This document shows positions 8,617 through 15,577 of a stretch of 64,000 nucleotides of DNA, piece by piece. The notes beneath the pieces are model-generated. The model searched no databases. It was not told the DNA's origin and saw only the letters and a program-made list of their open reading frames with translations. Origin of the DNA: Aurantimonas sp. HBX-1. GTDB lineage: Bacteria; Pseudomonadota; Alphaproteobacteria; Rhizobiales; Rhizobiaceae. Numbering within the stretch: the stretch's first letter is position 1; every line of letters begins with the position of its first letter. Location: contig NZ_CP090066.1 in NCBI RefSeq assembly GCF_021391535.1, positions 3,361,501-3,425,500 of the forward strand, read 5' to 3'. A program made the translations under genes and the position numbers.

Positions 8617-9755
8617 GAATGCTCCGCCAGCAGCGCGCGCGCGGTGATCATCCGCATGATCTCGTTGGTGCCTTCGAGGATCTGGTGCACCCGCAGGTCG
8701 CGGACGATCTTCTCGATGCCGTAGTCGGCGAGATAGCCGTAGCCGCCGTGCAGCTGCAGCGCCATGTTGGCCACCTCGAAGCTCGCGTCGGTGACGAAGC
8801 GCTTGGCCATCGCGCAGTGCTTGGTGGCGTCCGGCGCCTTGGTGTCGAGCTTCCATGCCGCCTGGCGCAGGAAGATGCGCGCTGCCTGCAGTTCGGTCTC
8901 CATGTCGGCGAGACGGAACTGAAGCGCCTGGAATTCGGTGAGGCTTTTGCCGAAGGCGGTGCGGTCCTTCATGTAGGCGACCGACTTGTCGAGGCAGGCC
9001 TGCGCCGCGCCGAGCGCGCAGGCGGCGATGTTCAAGCGGCCGCCGTCGAGCCCGGTCATGGCATAGGTGAAGCCCCTGCCCTCCTCGCCAAGAAGATTGC
9101 CGCGTGGCACGCGGCAGCCTTCGAAGCGCACTTCCGCCGTCGGCTGGGCGATCCAGCCCATCTTCTTCTCCGGCGCCCCGAAGCTCATGCCCGGCGTGCC
9201 GTTCTCGACCAGGATGGCGGATATGCCTTTCGGGCCGGACGCGCCGGTCCGGGCCATCACCACGTAGAGATCGGAGAAACCGGCGCCGGAGATGAAGCTC
9301 TTGGTGCCGTCGAGCCGGTAGTCGTCGCCGTCGGGCTTCGCGGTGGTGCGCAGCGCCGCCGCATCCGAGCCCGACCCTGGCTCGGTCAGGCAGTAGCTGC
9401 CGACCGCCTGCATGGTGGCGAGCTTCGGCAGCCATTCGGCGCGCTGCTGCTCGGTCCCGAAGCTGTCGATCATCCAGGCGACCATGTTGTGGATCGACAG
9501 GAACGCCGAGACGGACGGGTCGCCATAGGACAGCGCCTCGAAGATCAGCGCCGCGTCGAGGCGGGACAGACCGGAACCGTAGTCGTCGCGGACGCAGATC
9601 GTCGCCATGCCGAGCTCGGCAAGTTCCGCGAGCAGTTCGCGCGGCAGGGCCTTTTCCTCCTCCCAGCGCGCGGCATTCGGGGCCATCTTCTCGACGGCGA
9701 AGTCCCGCGCCATGGAGAAGATCTGCTGCTGTTCGTCGCTGAGCGAGAAGTCCAC
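8613..9755 (-). CDS. Acyl-CoA dehydrogenase, probable isobutyryl-CoA dehydrogenase
   Basis: FAD enzyme that oxidises isobutyryl-CoA to methacrylyl-CoA, the acyl-CoA step of valine breakdown. It is about 380 aa. Visible motifs are YCLTEPGSGSDAAALRTTA (FAD/substrate binding), FISGAGFSDLYVVMARTG, GGRLNIAACALGAAQACLD, and a C-terminal LQLHGGYGYLADYGIEKIVRDLRVHQILEGTNEIMR containing the catalytic glutamate of short-chain members. I prefer the GTG at 9755 (VDFSLSDEQQ), which has GGGAGGG 5 nt upstream; an ATG at 9773 adds six residues and also has a possible GAGG site. It is first in the chain of three overlapping genes. Isobutyryl specificity is inferred from the hydrolase and MmsB downstream. Confidence 0.9.
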   Translation of the reverse strand: MDFSLSDEQQQIFSMARDFAVEKMAPNAARWEEEKALPRELLAELAELGMATICVRDDYGSGLSRLDAALIFEALSYGDPSVSAFLSIHNMVAWMIDSFGTEQQRAEWLPKLATMQAVGSYCLTEPGSGSDAAALRTTAKPDGDDYRLDGTKSFISGAGFSDLYVVMARTGASGPKGISAILVENGTPGMSFGAPEKKMGWIAQPTAEVRFEGCRVPRGNLLGEEGRGFTYAMTGLDGGRLNIAACALGAAQACLDKSVAYMKDRTAFGKSLTEFQALQFRLADMETELQAARIFLRQAAWKLDTKAPDATKHCAMAKRFVTDASFEVANMALQLHGGYGYLADYGIEKIVRDLRVHQILEGTNEIMRMITARALLAEHS

Positions 9756-9896
9756 GCGCGCCCTCCCAAGCATCCGCTGGTCCTCAACGAGGTCTAGAAG
9801 GCTCGGGACGAGGCATCAAGGGGCGTGGTCGGGTGAGGAAGAGCGTTTGGGGCAGACGCGGGGGGCAAGTCCCCGCCGCGCGGCCGCGCGGAAGGC

Positions 9897-10199
9897 TCAG
9901 GCCGTGGCGGCCGCGGGCATCGGCGCCCGGGGGACGGTGATGTTGGCATTGGCGATCACGGCACGGCGCCGGCTGCAATGCGAGACATGTCCGTCCGCAT
10001 AGCGGATCAGGAAGTTGCCCGGCTGCGGGATGGAGCGCATGAAGAAACCGTCGCGGACATCGACCGTCCGGCGTTCTCCGTCGCTGTCACGAACCTCGAT
10101 CTGCCGTTTCACGATATCGACGCCGACGATCTCGCTCACCTCGGCGATGGCGTTCGTCACTCCCAGCATGCGTGCGCGCGGCTTCAGGTTCTGAACCAA
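9897..10199 (-). CDS. Small hypothetical protein with TTG start
   Basis: A 100 aa protein I do not recognise. The start is TTG at 10199, well supported by a perfect GGAGG exactly 6 nt upstream (10205-10209). The middle reads as a compact beta-rich domain (VDIVKRQIEVRDSDGERRTVDVRDGFFMRS, given here in two parts around 27-56), then YADGHVSHCSRR. There is no signal peptide, membrane segment or obvious metal site. It stands alone, on the same strand as and downstream of the cbb operon's last gene (110 bp gap). A link to that operon is possible but unsupported. Composition matches its neighbours. Function is unknown. Confidence 0.6.
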   Translation of the reverse strand: MVQNLKPRARMLGVTNAIAEVSEIVGVDIVKRQIEVRDSDGERRTVDVRDGFFMRSIPQPGNFLIRYADGHVSHCSRRRAVIANANITVPRAPMPAAATA

Positions 10200-10308
10200 G
10201 TCGTACCTCCGTCAAACTGGTGTCGATGAGAGGTTAACGAGGATTGTATTCCTTGGTTCCACATGGCCGACACAATTCGGCAGGGCTTCGCAACAATTGC
10301 CGAGACGA

Positions 10309-10995
10309 TCAGGCCACCTGCGAGAGCCCGCCGGTGCCGGCCTGGCGGATAGCACGCATGTTCGCGGCATAGTGTTCCGGCGTGCCGCCCTTGAACACGG
10401 CGGAGCCAGCGACGAGCACGTCGGCGCCGGCCTCGACCACCAGCGGCGCGGTCTCGGGCGTCACCCCGCCGTCGATCTCGATGTGAATGTCGCGGCCGCC
10501 GATCATCGCCTTGACCCGGCGGACCTTCTCGACCACCGACGGGATGAAGGCCTGGCCGCCGAAGCCCGGATTGACCGTCATCAGCAGCACCAGGTCGAGC
10601 CGGTCCAGCACGTATTCGATGACGCTCTCCGGCGTCGCCGGATTGAGCGAAACGCCGGCCTTCTTGCCGAGCGCGCGAATCGCCTGCAGCGACCGGTCGA
10701 GATGCTTCGTCGCCTCGGCATGCACGGTGATGATGTCGCAGCCGGCTTCCGCGAAGGCTTCGAGGAAGGGGTCGCACGGCTCGATCATCAGATGGCAGTC
10801 GAACACCTTGGTCGAGGCCTTGCGGATCGCCTTGATCACGGGCGGGCCGAAGGTGATGTTCGGCACGTAGTGGCCATCCATGACGTCGAGATGGATCCAG
10901 TCCGCGCCCGCCGCGTCGACCGCCGCCACTTCCTCGCCGAGGCGGGAGAAGTCGGCGGACAGGATCGACGGCGCGATGATCAGGGGCCTCGTCAT
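10309..10995 (-). CDS. rpe: Ribulose-phosphate 3-epimerase
   Basis: Interconverts xylulose 5-phosphate and ribulose 5-phosphate, supplying substrate for phosphoribulokinase. The protein is 228 aa, a TIM barrel of normal length. Motifs: IAPSILSADF, the metal-ligand and catalytic-Asp stretch WIHLDVMDGHYVPNITFGP, DCHLMI, LLMTVNPGFGGQAF and IEIDGGV with the second catalytic Asp, and a C-terminal phosphate-binding VAGSAVF. The start at 10995 overlaps the cbbX stop (ATGA). As the last gene of the cbb operon it would be called cbbE. A housekeeping copy may exist elsewhere in the genome. Confidence 0.96.
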   Translation of the reverse strand: MTRPLIIAPSILSADFSRLGEEVAAVDAAGADWIHLDVMDGHYVPNITFGPPVIKAIRKASTKVFDCHLMIEPCDPFLEAFAEAGCDIITVHAEATKHLDRSLQAIRALGKKAGVSLNPATPESVIEYVLDRLDLVLLMTVNPGFGGQAFIPSVVEKVRRVKAMIGGRDIHIEIDGGVTPETAPLVVEAGADVLVAGSAVFKGGTPEHYAANMRAIRQAGTGGLSQVA

Positions 10996-12062
10996 GGTGT
11001 CTCCTCGCGGTGTCCGGCGGCGGCCGGCTGGTCGTTGCCCGCCTTCTGCTGGAAGACGCGGCTCGCCGCAATGTCCTCGGCGGCGATCAGCGACAGCGCC
11101 GCCGCGTCAAGCGGCCCGTCCGCCTGCTCGAACAGCCGGTTGGCCTGGCGAAGGCGCGCCCGGTCGAGGGCGTTGCGGATGGAGCGGGCATTGGCGAAAT
11201 GCGACTGGCCCCGGCGGTGCTCGATGTAGCTCGCCAGCATTTCCTTGGCATCGGGGCTCAGCCGGTAGTTCTGGCGGTCGAGCATGCCCACGGCGATGCG
11301 CAGCAATTCGTCGTCGCTGTAGTCGGGGAAATCGATGTGGTGGGCGATGCGGGAGCGAAAGCCCGGATTGGACTCGAAGAACTTGTCCATCCGGTCGGCA
11401 TAGCCGGCGAGAATCACCACGAGGTCGTCGCGCTGGTTCTCCATCACCTGCAAGAGGATCTCGATCGCCTCCTGGCCGTAGTCGCGCTCGTTCTCCGGCC
11501 GGTAGAGATAATAGGCCTCGTCGATGAACAAGACGCCGCCCATCGCCTTCTTCAGGATGTCCTTGGTCTTGGGGGCGGTGTGGCCGATATACTGGCCGAC
11601 GAGGTCGTCGCGGGTGACCGAGACGAGATGGCCCTTCCGAATATAGCCGAGGCGATGCAGCAGGCTGGCCATCTTCAGCGCCACCGTGGTCTTGCCGGTG
11701 CCGGGATTGCCGGTGAAGCTCATGTGCAGGGTCGGCGTGTCGTGCGCCAGGCCGAGCCGCTTGCGCGCCCGCTCGACCAAGAGCAGCGCGGCGGTCTCGC
11801 GGATGCGCTTCTTCACCGGCGCGAGGCCGACCAGTTCCCGGTCGAGCTCCTCCAGCACGTCCTGCACCCCGGCATCGCGATATTCCTGCTGCAGGTCGAC
11901 GGTGGTCGGGGCCGTGCCCGAAGCGCCGGGGGTTGCGGCAGCGCCGGCCTCCCCGGCTCCCGCCGCCGCCTCCGCGCCTGCCGCCGGGCTGCGGGCCGTC
12001 GCAGGCGCATCGGCTTCCTTCGCCGGCTTACCTGCCTTCTCCACCTGGTCGAGATAGCTCAT
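10992..12062 (-). CDS. cbbX: Red-type RuBisCO activase CbbX (AAA+ ATPase)
   Basis: AAA+ hexameric motor that pulls on the C-terminus of the red-type large subunit to release inhibitory sugar phosphates; known members are activated by RuBP. It has Walker A GNPGTGKT at 118-125, Walker B-type GGVLFIDEAYYLY, the sensor region VVILAGYADRMDKFFESNPG and the arginine-finger stretch FRSRIAHHIDFPDYSDDEL. At 356 aa it is longer than most CbbX proteins, because residues about 14-53 form an Ala/Gly/Pro-rich linker (residues 26-48 are almost only A, G, E, P, T) before the conserved start at TTVDLQQEYRDAG. The ATG at 12062 has GGGAGG upstream. It lies in the cbb operon between cbbS and rpe. Confidence 0.96.
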   Translation of the reverse strand: MSYLDQVEKAGKPAKEADAPATARSPAAGAEAAAGAGEAGAAATPGASGTAPTTVDLQQEYRDAGVQDVLEELDRELVGLAPVKKRIRETAALLLVERARKRLGLAHDTPTLHMSFTGNPGTGKTTVALKMASLLHRLGYIRKGHLVSVTRDDLVGQYIGHTAPKTKDILKKAMGGVLFIDEAYYLYRPENERDYGQEAIEILLQVMENQRDDLVVILAGYADRMDKFFESNPGFRSRIAHHIDFPDYSDDELLRIAVGMLDRQNYRLSPDAKEMLASYIEHRRGQSHFANARSIRNALDRARLRQANRLFEQADGPLDAAALSLIAAEDIAASRVFQQKAGNDQPAAAGHREETP

Positions 12063-12132
12063 TCGATGACCTCCCGTTGGTTTCGCCGTCGCGGCGCATT
12101 CGCTCCCGAGCGAGGCACCGCCCCCGACGCGT

Positions 12133-12254
12133 CGTCATCCTCGGGCCCCGTCCCGAGGATCCAGTCTTCCGCGCCGCTGATGCCAGGGTAACGCGGCACA
12201 GCACGCCGGTCCCGAGCCGCCGCCGGATCTTCGGGACGGGGCCCGAGGATGACG
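12133..12254. repeat. REP-like paired inverted repeat, copy 1 (cbbX-cbbS gap)
   Basis: Two 30 bp arms face each other: 12133-12162 and 12225-12254 match as reverse complements at 29 of 30 positions. Each arm is itself a hairpin, with a 9 bp stem ATCCTCGGG/CCCGAGGAT around a 6 nt loop in the first arm. The 62 bp between them look unconstrained. The same arms occur as a pair at 36494-36649, so this is a dispersed intergenic palindromic element of the REP/BIME type. It occupies most of the 219 bp between cbbS and cbbX and may act as a partial terminator or mRNA stabiliser there. Confidence 0.85.
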
Positions 12255-12281
12255 GCGACGTTGGAGACAAGCCGACCCCGC

Positions 12282-12704
12282 TCAATCGGCGTAGCGATCG
12301 CCTTCCGGCTTGTCGGTGGCGTAGGGCTCGGTGGTGTAGCGGATGTTGCGACCGCCGGCCTCCTGGCGCCGGAGCCGGAAGCCCGGCTCGTTGGCCGGCC
12401 GGTTGACGATGAAGGACAGCTTCACCGACTCCCAGCCATGGGTGGAGTCGAAGGCCGACAGGCGGATGTAGAGGTCGCCATGCGCCTTGCGGCAGTTGGC
12501 GAGTTCCATCATCACGCCGGCCGCGTCGGCGATGTCGAACATCGGGTGGCCCCACATGTCCCAGTAGGTGTTCCGCGGGTGCGGGTCGTCGGTGTATTCG
12601 AGATTCACCGCCCAGCCATTGTCGAGGCAGTACTGGACCTGCGCGGTGATCTGCTCGTCGGTGAGGTCGGGCAGGAACGAGAACGCCCCTTGGGTGATAC
12701 GCAT
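12282..12704 (-). CDS. cbbS: RuBisCO small subunit, form IC (red type)
   Basis: Small subunit of the L8S8 RuBisCO. The protein is 140 aa, longer than green-type small subunits, with the C-terminal extension typical of red-type enzymes (RRQEAGGRNIRYTTEPYATDKPEGDRYAD region). It begins MRITQGAFSFLPDLTDEQI and contains WAVNLEYTDDPHPRNTYWDMWGHP and ANCRKAHGDLYIRLSAFDS, standard cbbS landmarks. I start at the ATG at 12704, preceded by AGGAG with about 9 nt spacing, not at the longer frame to 12758. It follows cbbL after 140 bp that contain a strong hairpin, and precedes cbbX. Confidence 0.97.
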   Translation of the reverse strand: MRITQGAFSFLPDLTDEQITAQVQYCLDNGWAVNLEYTDDPHPRNTYWDMWGHPMFDIADAAGVMMELANCRKAHGDLYIRLSAFDSTHGWESVKLSFIVNRPANEPGFRLRRQEAGGRNIRYTTEPYATDKPEGDRYAD

Positions 12705-12795
12705 CGTGTGATCTCCTGTGATCGCGGGTGTCGGACGACGGTGCGTCCGCTGGTGCATTGAAAGGCGGCCTGCGTCGCAGCGCCTGGAATGTCAG

Positions 12796-12830
12796 CCGGA
12801 GCGGGACCTGGGAGGGCGCCCTCGCTCCGG
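12796..12830. promoter_or_regulatory. Intercistronic hairpin between cbbL and cbbS
   Basis: CCGGAGCG (12796-12803) pairs perfectly with CGCTCCGG (12823-12830); the interior contains a second self-complementary 10-mer AGGGCGCCCT (12813-12822). On the transcribed minus strand it sits 14 nt after the cbbL stop. There is no U-tract, so a processing or stability element that sets cbbL and cbbS transcript levels is as plausible as attenuation. The same 8 bp stem recurs between cbbF and cbbP. Confidence 0.6.
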
Positions 12831-12844
12831 CCTGCCGACGCGGC

Positions 12845-14302
12845 TCAGGCGGCAGTCGCCGTCACCGCGTAGTCGGGAGAGTCGGTCGAGGTGTAGTTGA
12901 AGGTGACGTCCTTCCACGTATCCAGCGCCTGCTTCAGCGGGGTGCAGGTACGGGCCGCCTCGTTGAGGATGTCCGGTCCCTCGCGGACGATGTCGCGGCC
13001 CTCGTTGCGGGCGAGCACCATGCATTCCAGCGCCACGCGGTTGGCGGTCGCGCCGGCGGCGATGCCCATCGGGTGGCCGATGGTGCCGCCGCCGAACTGC
13101 AGCACCGTATCCTCGCCCAGGAGGTCGAGCAGCAGGTGCATCTGGCCGGCATGGATGCCGCCGGAGGCGACCGGCATCATCTTGTTGAGCGAGGCCCAGG
13201 GCTGGTCGAAGAAGATGCCGTTCTCGAGCTTCTGGTGGGTGAACTCGTCGCGGCAGATGTCGTAATAGCCCTTGGTCGTCGCCGGATCGCCCTCCAGCTT
13301 GCCGACGACCGTGCCGGCATGGATGTGGTCGACGCCGGCAAGCCGCGCCCACTTGGCGATGACGCGGAACGACACGCCGTGGCTCTTCTGCCGCGTGTAG
13401 GTCGAGTGACCGGCGCGGTGCAGATGCAGGATCATGTTGTTGCGGCGGGCCCACTTGGCCATGGACTGCATTGCCGTCCAGCCGATGACGAGATCGATCA
13501 TGACGATGGTCGAGCCGAGTTCCTTGGCGAACTCGGCGCGCTCGTACATGTCCTCCATCGTCGCGGCGGTGACGTTGAGATAGGTGCCCTTGATCTCGCC
13601 GGTGGCAGCCTGCGCCTTGTTCACCGCCTCCATGCAGTAGAGGAAGCGCTCGCGCCAATCCATGAAGGGCTGCGAGTTGATGTTCTCGTCGTCTTTGGTG
13701 AAGTCGAGCCCGCCCTTCAGCGCCTCGTAGACGACGCGGCCGTAGTTGCGGCCCGACAGGCCGAGCTTCGGCTTGACGGTGGCTCCGAGCAGCGGTCGGC
13801 CGAACTTGTCGAGGCGCTCACGCTCGACGACGATGCCGGTGGCTGGGCCCTGGAAGGTCTTCACGTAGGCGGTGGGCAGCCGCATGTCTTCCAGCCGCAG
13901 CGCCTTCAGCGGCTTGAAGCCGAAGACGTTGCCGATGATCGAGGCGGTGAGGTTGGCGATCGAGCCGTTCTCGAACAGGTCGAGATCATAGGCGATGTAG
14001 GCGAAGTACTGATCGTCGGTGTTCGGCACCTTGTCGACGCGGTAGGCCTTCGCCCGGTACTTTTCCGCCGCCGTCAGCCGGTCGGTCCAGACCACCGTCC
14101 AGGTGGCGGTGGAGGATTCGCCGGCCACCGCAGCCGCCGCTTCGATCGGATCGACGCCGTCCTGCGGCGAGATCCGGAAGCAGGCGATGATGTCGGTCTC
14201 CTTCGGCTCGTAGTCGGGCTCCCAGTAGCCCATCTTGCGGTATTCCATGACGCCGGACTTGTAGCGGTCCTTGCCGGTGACGGTCTGCGATGGCTGGTCC
14301 AT
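12845..14302 (-). CDS. cbbL: RuBisCO large subunit, form IC (red type)
   Basis: Carboxylates ribulose 1,5-bisphosphate to two 3-phosphoglycerate. The protein is 485 aa, usual for form IC/ID. Catalytic landmarks are intact: GATVKPKLGLSGRNYGR, the carbamylated-lysine and metal site GGLDFTKDDENINSQPF (about 198-214), HLHRAGHSTYTR, flexible loop 6 in GTVVGKLEGD, and the phosphate-binding LQFGGGTIGHPMG. Residues 1-30 (MDQPSQTVTGKDRYKSGVMEYRK) match red-type proteobacterial sequences. The ATG at 14302 has a strong AGGAGGAG. The adjacent cbbX activase agrees with red type. It is not a RuBisCO-like protein, because all active-site residues are present. Confidence 0.98.
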   Translation of the reverse strand: MDQPSQTVTGKDRYKSGVMEYRKMGYWEPDYEPKETDIIACFRISPQDGVDPIEAAAAVAGESSTATWTVVWTDRLTAAEKYRAKAYRVDKVPNTDDQYFAYIAYDLDLFENGSIANLTASIIGNVFGFKPLKALRLEDMRLPTAYVKTFQGPATGIVVERERLDKFGRPLLGATVKPKLGLSGRNYGRVVYEALKGGLDFTKDDENINSQPFMDWRERFLYCMEAVNKAQAATGEIKGTYLNVTAATMEDMYERAEFAKELGSTIVMIDLVIGWTAMQSMAKWARRNNMILHLHRAGHSTYTRQKSHGVSFRVIAKWARLAGVDHIHAGTVVGKLEGDPATTKGYYDICRDEFTHQKLENGIFFDQPWASLNKMMPVASGGIHAGQMHLLLDLLGEDTVLQFGGGTIGHPMGIAAGATANRVALECMVLARNEGRDIVREGPDILNEAARTCTPLKQALDTWKDVTFNYTSTDSPDYAVTATAA

Positions 14303-14418
14303 GTCGTTCTCCTCCTGCGGTTTGTCGGGAGCCGTACGCGCTGGGCGACGGCCGATTCAAGGCAAGCGTGTCCCGTCGCCGCGAAGGGTGCCCCCGCGGC
14401 GTGCTGATGCTGTGACTT

Positions 14419-14460
14419 CAGTACCTGTACTGTCCGGCGGCCTGCCCGGTCCGGGAGGCC
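14419..14460. promoter_or_regulatory. Inverted repeats in the cbbA-cbbL gap
   Basis: The 162 bp between cbbA and cbbL hold two dyads: CAGTAC-CT-GTACTG at 14419-14432 (perfect 6 bp arms) and a GC-rich hairpin at 14439-14460 (GGCCT...AGGCC enclosing CCCGG/CCGGG) placed directly after the cbbA stop. The hairpin could end or slow transcription after cbbA. The first dyad could be a regulator site for separate cbbLS expression. No convincing -10/-35 was identified. Confidence 0.4.
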
Positions 14461-14464
14461 GCTT

Positions 14465-15547
14465 CTACTCGGCGGCTGCGCGCATCTCGACGAGCGGATC
14501 GAGCTCGCCGTTGCCGTAGCGGATCGCCATTTCGTCGAGCGGCAGGACCTTGATCTTCGAGGCCTTGCCGGCGCAGCCGAAGCGCTCGTAGCGGTCGAGG
14601 CAGAGCTTGCGCAGCGCCTCCATCGCCGGGACCATGAACTTGCGCGGATCGAACTCTTCCGGCTTCTCCATGGCCACCTTGCGGAACTGCCCCGTCATCG
14701 CCATCCGGCAGTCGGTGTCGATGTTGACCTTGCGGACCCCGTGCTTGATGCCGCGGACGATCTCGTCCACCGGCACGCCGTAGGTCTCGCGCATCTTCCC
14801 GCCGTATTTGTTGATGATCGCCTGCAGGTCCTCCGGCACCGACGACGATCCGTGCATCACGAGATGGGTGTTGGGCAGCTTCTGGTGGATCGCCTCGATG
14901 ATGTGCATCGCCAAGATCTCGCCGTCGGGCTTGCGGGTGAACTTGTAGGCGCCGTGCGAGGTGCCCATGGCGATGGCGAGCGCGTCGACCTTGGTGCGCC
15001 GGACGAAGTCGACGGCCTGGTCGGGATCGGTGAGCAGCTGGTCTTCCGACAGCTTGCCCTCGAAGCCGTGGCCGTCCTCCTTCTCGCCCTCGCCGCTTTC
15101 CAGCGACCCGAGCACGCCGAGCTCGCCCTCGACCGAGGCGCCGACCCAGTGCGCCATGCGGGTGACGCGCTCGGTGATCGCGACGTTGTATTCGTAGGAG
15201 GCCGGCGTCTTCATGTCGGCTTCCAGCGATCCGTCCATCATCACCGAGGTGAAGCCGTGGCGGATCGCGGTCAGGCAGGTCTGCTCGTCATTGCCGTGGT
15301 CCTGGTGGATGCAAACCGGGATGCCCGGAAACATCTCCACCAGCGCGTCCATCATCTTTTCCAGCATGATGTCCTTGGCATACGAGCGGGCGCCGCGGGA
15401 GGCCTGCATGATCACCGGGGCGTCGCAGGCCGCGGCCGCCTCCATGATCGCCAGGCCCTGCTCCATGTTGTTGATGTTGAACGCCGGCACGCCGTAGTCG
15501 TGTTCGGCGGCGTGGTCGAGCAGCTGTCGCAGCGTGATCTTGGCCAT
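14465..15547 (-). CDS. cbbA: Class II fructose-bisphosphate aldolase (Calvin cycle subtype)
   Basis: Zinc-dependent aldolase making fructose 1,6-bisphosphate and sedoheptulose 1,7-bisphosphate in the Calvin cycle. Length 360 aa. It shows the class II motifs VCIHQDHGND (first zinc histidine and catalytic Asp), GELGVLGSLESGEG, DALAIAMGTSHGAYKF, LVMHGSSSVP and KVNIDTDCRMAMTG. The C-terminus (FGCAGKASKIKVLPLDEMA) is typical of the CbbA/FbaA Calvin subtype. The ATG at 15547 has GGGAGGA about 9 nt before it. It sits between cbbT (30 bp upstream) and cbbL. Confidence 0.96.
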   Translation of the reverse strand: MAKITLRQLLDHAAEHDYGVPAFNINNMEQGLAIMEAAAACDAPVIMQASRGARSYAKDIMLEKMMDALVEMFPGIPVCIHQDHGNDEQTCLTAIRHGFTSVMMDGSLEADMKTPASYEYNVAITERVTRMAHWVGASVEGELGVLGSLESGEGEKEDGHGFEGKLSEDQLLTDPDQAVDFVRRTKVDALAIAMGTSHGAYKFTRKPDGEILAMHIIEAIHQKLPNTHLVMHGSSSVPEDLQAIINKYGGKMRETYGVPVDEIVRGIKHGVRKVNIDTDCRMAMTGQFRKVAMEKPEEFDPRKFMVPAMEALRKLCLDRYERFGCAGKASKIKVLPLDEMAIRYGNGELDPLVEMRAAAE

Positions 15548-15577
15548 ATGAGCAGTCCTCCCTAAGCGGTATCGCGC

